Shown in pieces: positions 61,980 through 64,000 of a stretch of 64,000 nt of DNA. Origin of the DNA: Bacillus_BD sp050389805 (GTDB lineage Bacteria; Bacillota; Bacilli; Bacillales; Cytobacillaceae); NCBI RefSeq assembly GCF_050389805.1, contig NZ_CP130945.1, forward strand, positions 1,178,001 through 1,242,000, given 5' to 3'. Made by a program: the position numbers and the translations under genes. The notes under the pieces were generated by a model. That model was not told the DNA's origin. It did not search any database and worked only from the letters and a program-made list of their open reading frames with translations. Each line of letters starts with the position of its first letter. The stretch's first letter is position 1.

Positions 61980-63248
61980 GTGGCAAGAAAGATTGGATTC
62001 TATGGAATAGTAGCCTATTTACTTTATAGTTTATTTTTTTATTGGTATTTATTTTACTTTGCAGATTCTTCGCTGCCATTTGAATATCAAGGAACAAATG
62101 CTGATCCCGCTACCTTCTTGAACGGAAGGGAGCTAATGTTAACGGAGGAGTACTCACAAATCCGAAATTTATTATTCTTTTTGGCAACGCCATTTGAGTG
62201 GCTTTTTTATTTGTTCATTTTATTGTTTGGATTATCCAAGGCCTTTGAGAAATGGTCAAAGAATACATCACCTTATAAATGGGTACAAACGGCAGTTTAT
62301 TTATTTTGGTTATCACTTTTTTCATTTGTTGCGACATTACCAATTAGTTATATCAGTTATACGCTTTCCAAAAGCTATCATATTTCAACACAAGAATTTG
62401 CTTCTTGGATGAAAGATGGACTTATTGATTTTTGGATCAATTACGGGTTGATATTCATCATTGTTACTGTACTTTATTGGTTAATGAAGAAAAGTGAAAA
62501 ACGTTGGTGGCTATACGCATGGCTTCTATCGGTTCCGTTTACCTTATTTATGTTGTTTTTACAACCAGTTGTGATTGCACCACTTTATAATGATTTTTAT
62601 CCGTTAAAAGATAAGGAATTAGAGGCACAGATTTTGGAGCTGGCCAGTGAGGCTGATATTCCAGCAGACCATGTATTTGAAGTAAATATGGCTGATAAAA
62701 CCAATGCGTTAAATGCGTATGTAACAGGAATAGGTTCAAATGCAAGAATCGTTCTATGGGATACAACACTAAATGAATTATCAGACGATCAAATTTTATT
62801 TATTATGGCACATGAAATGGCTCACTATGTTGAAAAACATATTTATATTGGACTAGGTATCTCTTTGTTGTTTTCTTTAGTAGGGTTATATGTTGTTTAT
62901 CGATTCATGAATAGTTGCGTGCGAAGGTTTGGCGAGGCACTTAAAATATCTTCGGTTTCAGACATACGCTCACTGCCACTTTTATTAATCATCATGTCGA
63001 TGTTGGCATTTGCCGCTAGTCCAATCGAAAATACGATTTCAAGATATCAAGAAACAAGGGCAGACCGGTATGCGATTGAGTTAACAAAGAATACGGAAGC
63101 AGGAATCACGACTTTTCAAGAATTAACCCGAGCTGGTCTTAGCCAAGTGAACCCACCATTTTTAGTGAAGTTTTTCCGCTATGGTCATCCAACGATGTTA
63201 GAGCGAATCTCAAGGCTAGAGGACTATGAGATAAAGCAAAGAGATTAA
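61980..63248 (+). CDS. M48 (Ste24/CAAX protease-like) membrane metalloprotease
   Basis: A 422-residue membrane protein with five to seven hydrophobic spans. The zinc motif HEMAHYVEKH (HExxH, about 278-282) and the distal Glu ligand ETRADRYAIE (about 358) match the Ste24-type M48 family, and the N-terminal Ste24 extension is present. Bacterial substrates are unknown; membrane protein quality control is likely. GTG start with AAGGGGG. Confidence 0.88.
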   Translation: MARKIGFYGIVAYLLYSLFFYWYLFYFADSSLPFEYQGTNADPATFLNGRELMLTEEYSQIRNLLFFLATPFEWLFYLFILLFGLSKAFEKWSKNTSPYKWVQTAVYLFWLSLFSFVATLPISYISYTLSKSYHISTQEFASWMKDGLIDFWINYGLIFIIVTVLYWLMKKSEKRWWLYAWLLSVPFTLFMLFLQPVVIAPLYNDFYPLKDKELEAQILELASEADIPADHVFEVNMADKTNALNAYVTGIGSNARIVLWDTTLNELSDDQILFIMAHEMAHYVEKHIYIGLGISLLFSLVGLYVVYRFMNSCVRRFGEALKISSVSDIRSLPLLLIIMSMLAFAASPIENTISRYQETRADRYAIELTKNTEAGITTFQELTRAGLSQVNPPFLVKFFRYGHPTMLERISRLEDYEIKQRD

Positions 63249-63269
63249 ATGTTTTCATTGATGAATGGG

Positions 63270-63306
63270 AAAGGGCTGTCTCAAGTGTGAGATAGCCCTT
63301 TTTTGG
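63270..63306 (+). terminator. Terminator after the M48 gene
   Basis: Stem aagggctgtctca / tgagatagccctt (one wobble) with a four-base loop and six T. Confidence 0.9.
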
Positions 63307-63399
63307 AAATTGGTACACACAGTTAAAAGTTGCGCTTCATGAATGATGGAAAAAAGGAGAGTATTGTGAGGGGAAATTGAGAAATTGAACTCCTTTTTT

Positions 63400-63636
63400 C
63401 TAAGTCCCAAAACGTTTGTTCAATTCTTTATATTGATTTGACAATTCCATAAAGTGATTCTGATTACGCTCATCGATAGCAAGATCAATCTTGTTTAACA
63501 ACTTTTCTCTTTCATGCTTCAAAATAATTTCCGCTAAAAACATGTCAATGTACAAATCAAGCATATAACCCTCTTTTAACTTTTTTTGTTTCAAAACATT
63601 GGATTTCATGAGCTCAGTGTTAGGATGGTCTTTCAT
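63400..63636 (-). CDS. IDEAL-domain protein (YhzC-like)
   Basis: A 78-residue protein whose second half is an IDEAL domain (YIDMFLAEIILKHEREKLLNKIDLAIDERNQNHFMELSNQYKELN); the motif here reads IDLAID. The frame extends eight codons further, but GAGGTG fits the ATG at 63636. In B. subtilis a protein of this type (yhzC) is the neighbour of comK, as it is here, divergent from comK. Function unknown. Confidence 0.8.
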   Translation of the reverse strand: MKDHPNTELMKSNVLKQKKLKEGYMLDLYIDMFLAEIILKHEREKLLNKIDLAIDERNQNHFMELSNQYKELNKRFGT

Positions 63637-63877
63637 TCTTTTCACCTCGATTTCTTCCAACTCATCTTAATGTGAGTTTTCTTTATATTATATGGAATTA
63701 TCGATTATTATTCAACTGAATTTTACAAATTTTTAGAAAATAATGCATTTATCATATTTGTGAACAAAATAGTAATTCGTTATTTTTTACTAGAAATAAA
63801 GTCTTATTTTTGAAGTAAATATGGGGGTTATTTGTTATGATAGTACCTGAATTTGATTCCTAAAGGAGATGAAATAT

Positions 63878-64000
63878 ATGAATGAAAAAGAATTTAATAT
63901 GGACTTTGAAATAAATCCCCTGACAGTTGCTATTTTGCCCATTGAGTTTGGAGAAGGTAAGCTTTATTCAAAAGTATATCAGCTTGATGAAGAGTTTTTC
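63878..64000 (+). CDS. comK: Competence transcription factor ComK, N-terminal part
   Basis: Forty-one codons before the window ends, from an ATG with AAAGGAG at good spacing. The segment FEINPLTVAILPIEFGEGKLYSKVYQLDEEFF aligns with the start of ComK (YEVNGATIAVLP... in B. subtilis, from memory). The divergent IDEAL-domain gene supports the call. ComK switches on DNA-uptake genes by binding paired AT boxes; the upstream 200 bases are AT-rich enough to hold them, but I could not fix exact boxes. Whether the gene is intact cannot be seen. Confidence 0.8.
   Translation, partial: MNEKEFNMDFEINPLTVAILPIEFGEGKLYSKVYQLDEEFF

Overview
The window is a low-GC Firmicutes chromosome segment, almost certainly from an endospore-forming member of the Bacillaceae. 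The gene order closely follows the pepV-argGH region of Bacillus subtilis (thpR-amyX-ytmP-ytzH-trmB-ytzB-ytoP-ytpP-ytpQ-sftA-murC-ytxGH-aroA-ccpA-acuCBA/acsA-tyrS-rpsD-dgcP-refZ-hisJ-ezrA-nifZ-thiI-SASP-mbcS-nadK2-sppA-yteJ-ytfIJ-tpx-ytxK-ackA-moaB-argGH). An alpha/beta SASP, ytfJ, refZ and ytxGH mark it as a spore former, and comK at the right edge suggests competence genes. The genus cannot be fixed from the sequence alone. No phage, complete insertion sequence, CRISPR array, rRNA or tRNA was seen.

Layout. 1-10.4 kb: peptidase, RNA-processing, pullulanase and small 'yt' genes. 10.5-21.3 kb: the DNA translocase SftA with a 21-unit internal repeat, murC, ytxGH, an unusual FtsA-like protein, DAHP synthase and a ccpA reading frame broken by an in-frame stop. 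21.3-25.8 kb: the acuABC/acsA acetate-activation cluster. 25.8-32.5 kb: a class A penicillin-binding protein, tyrS with a T-box leader, an aldo/keto reductase and rpsD with its leader. 32.7-41.3 kb: a diguanylate cyclase, refZ, hisJ, ezrA, the nifZ-thiI tRNA thiolation pair and a SASP gene with a visible sigma-G promoter. 41.4-52.5 kb: acyl-CoA synthetase, NAD kinase, sppA-yteJ, ytfIJ, tpx, ytxK, ackA, an EcsC-family gene and moaB. 52.6-58.3 kb: argGH behind ARG boxes, a universal stress protein, ald and a Xaa-Pro peptidase. 58.6-61.9 kb: an aromatic-amino-acid-type ABC transporter. 61.9-64 kb: an M48 membrane protease, an IDEAL-domain protein and the first 41 codons of comK.

Two families of non-coding dispersed sequence stand out. 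Family A (five copies: 1668, 5349, 28968, 47811, 59777) is a mosaic intergenic repeat made of exchangeable hairpin modules. One copy lies inside the tyrS T-box leader and another splits the ABC transporter operon. Family B (two copies: 6817 and 46941, each about 193 bp) keeps its hairpins through compensatory base changes, so it looks like a structured RNA. It may be related to stand-alone HEARO/omega-type RNAs.

The genes around 20-26 kb and 49-50 kb (acsA, acuABC, ackA) are carbon-control targets in B. subtilis. The broken ccpA is therefore the most consequential single observation: either carbon catabolite control is altered in this strain, or the assembly carries an error there. All calls were made by reading the sequence; no database search was run.
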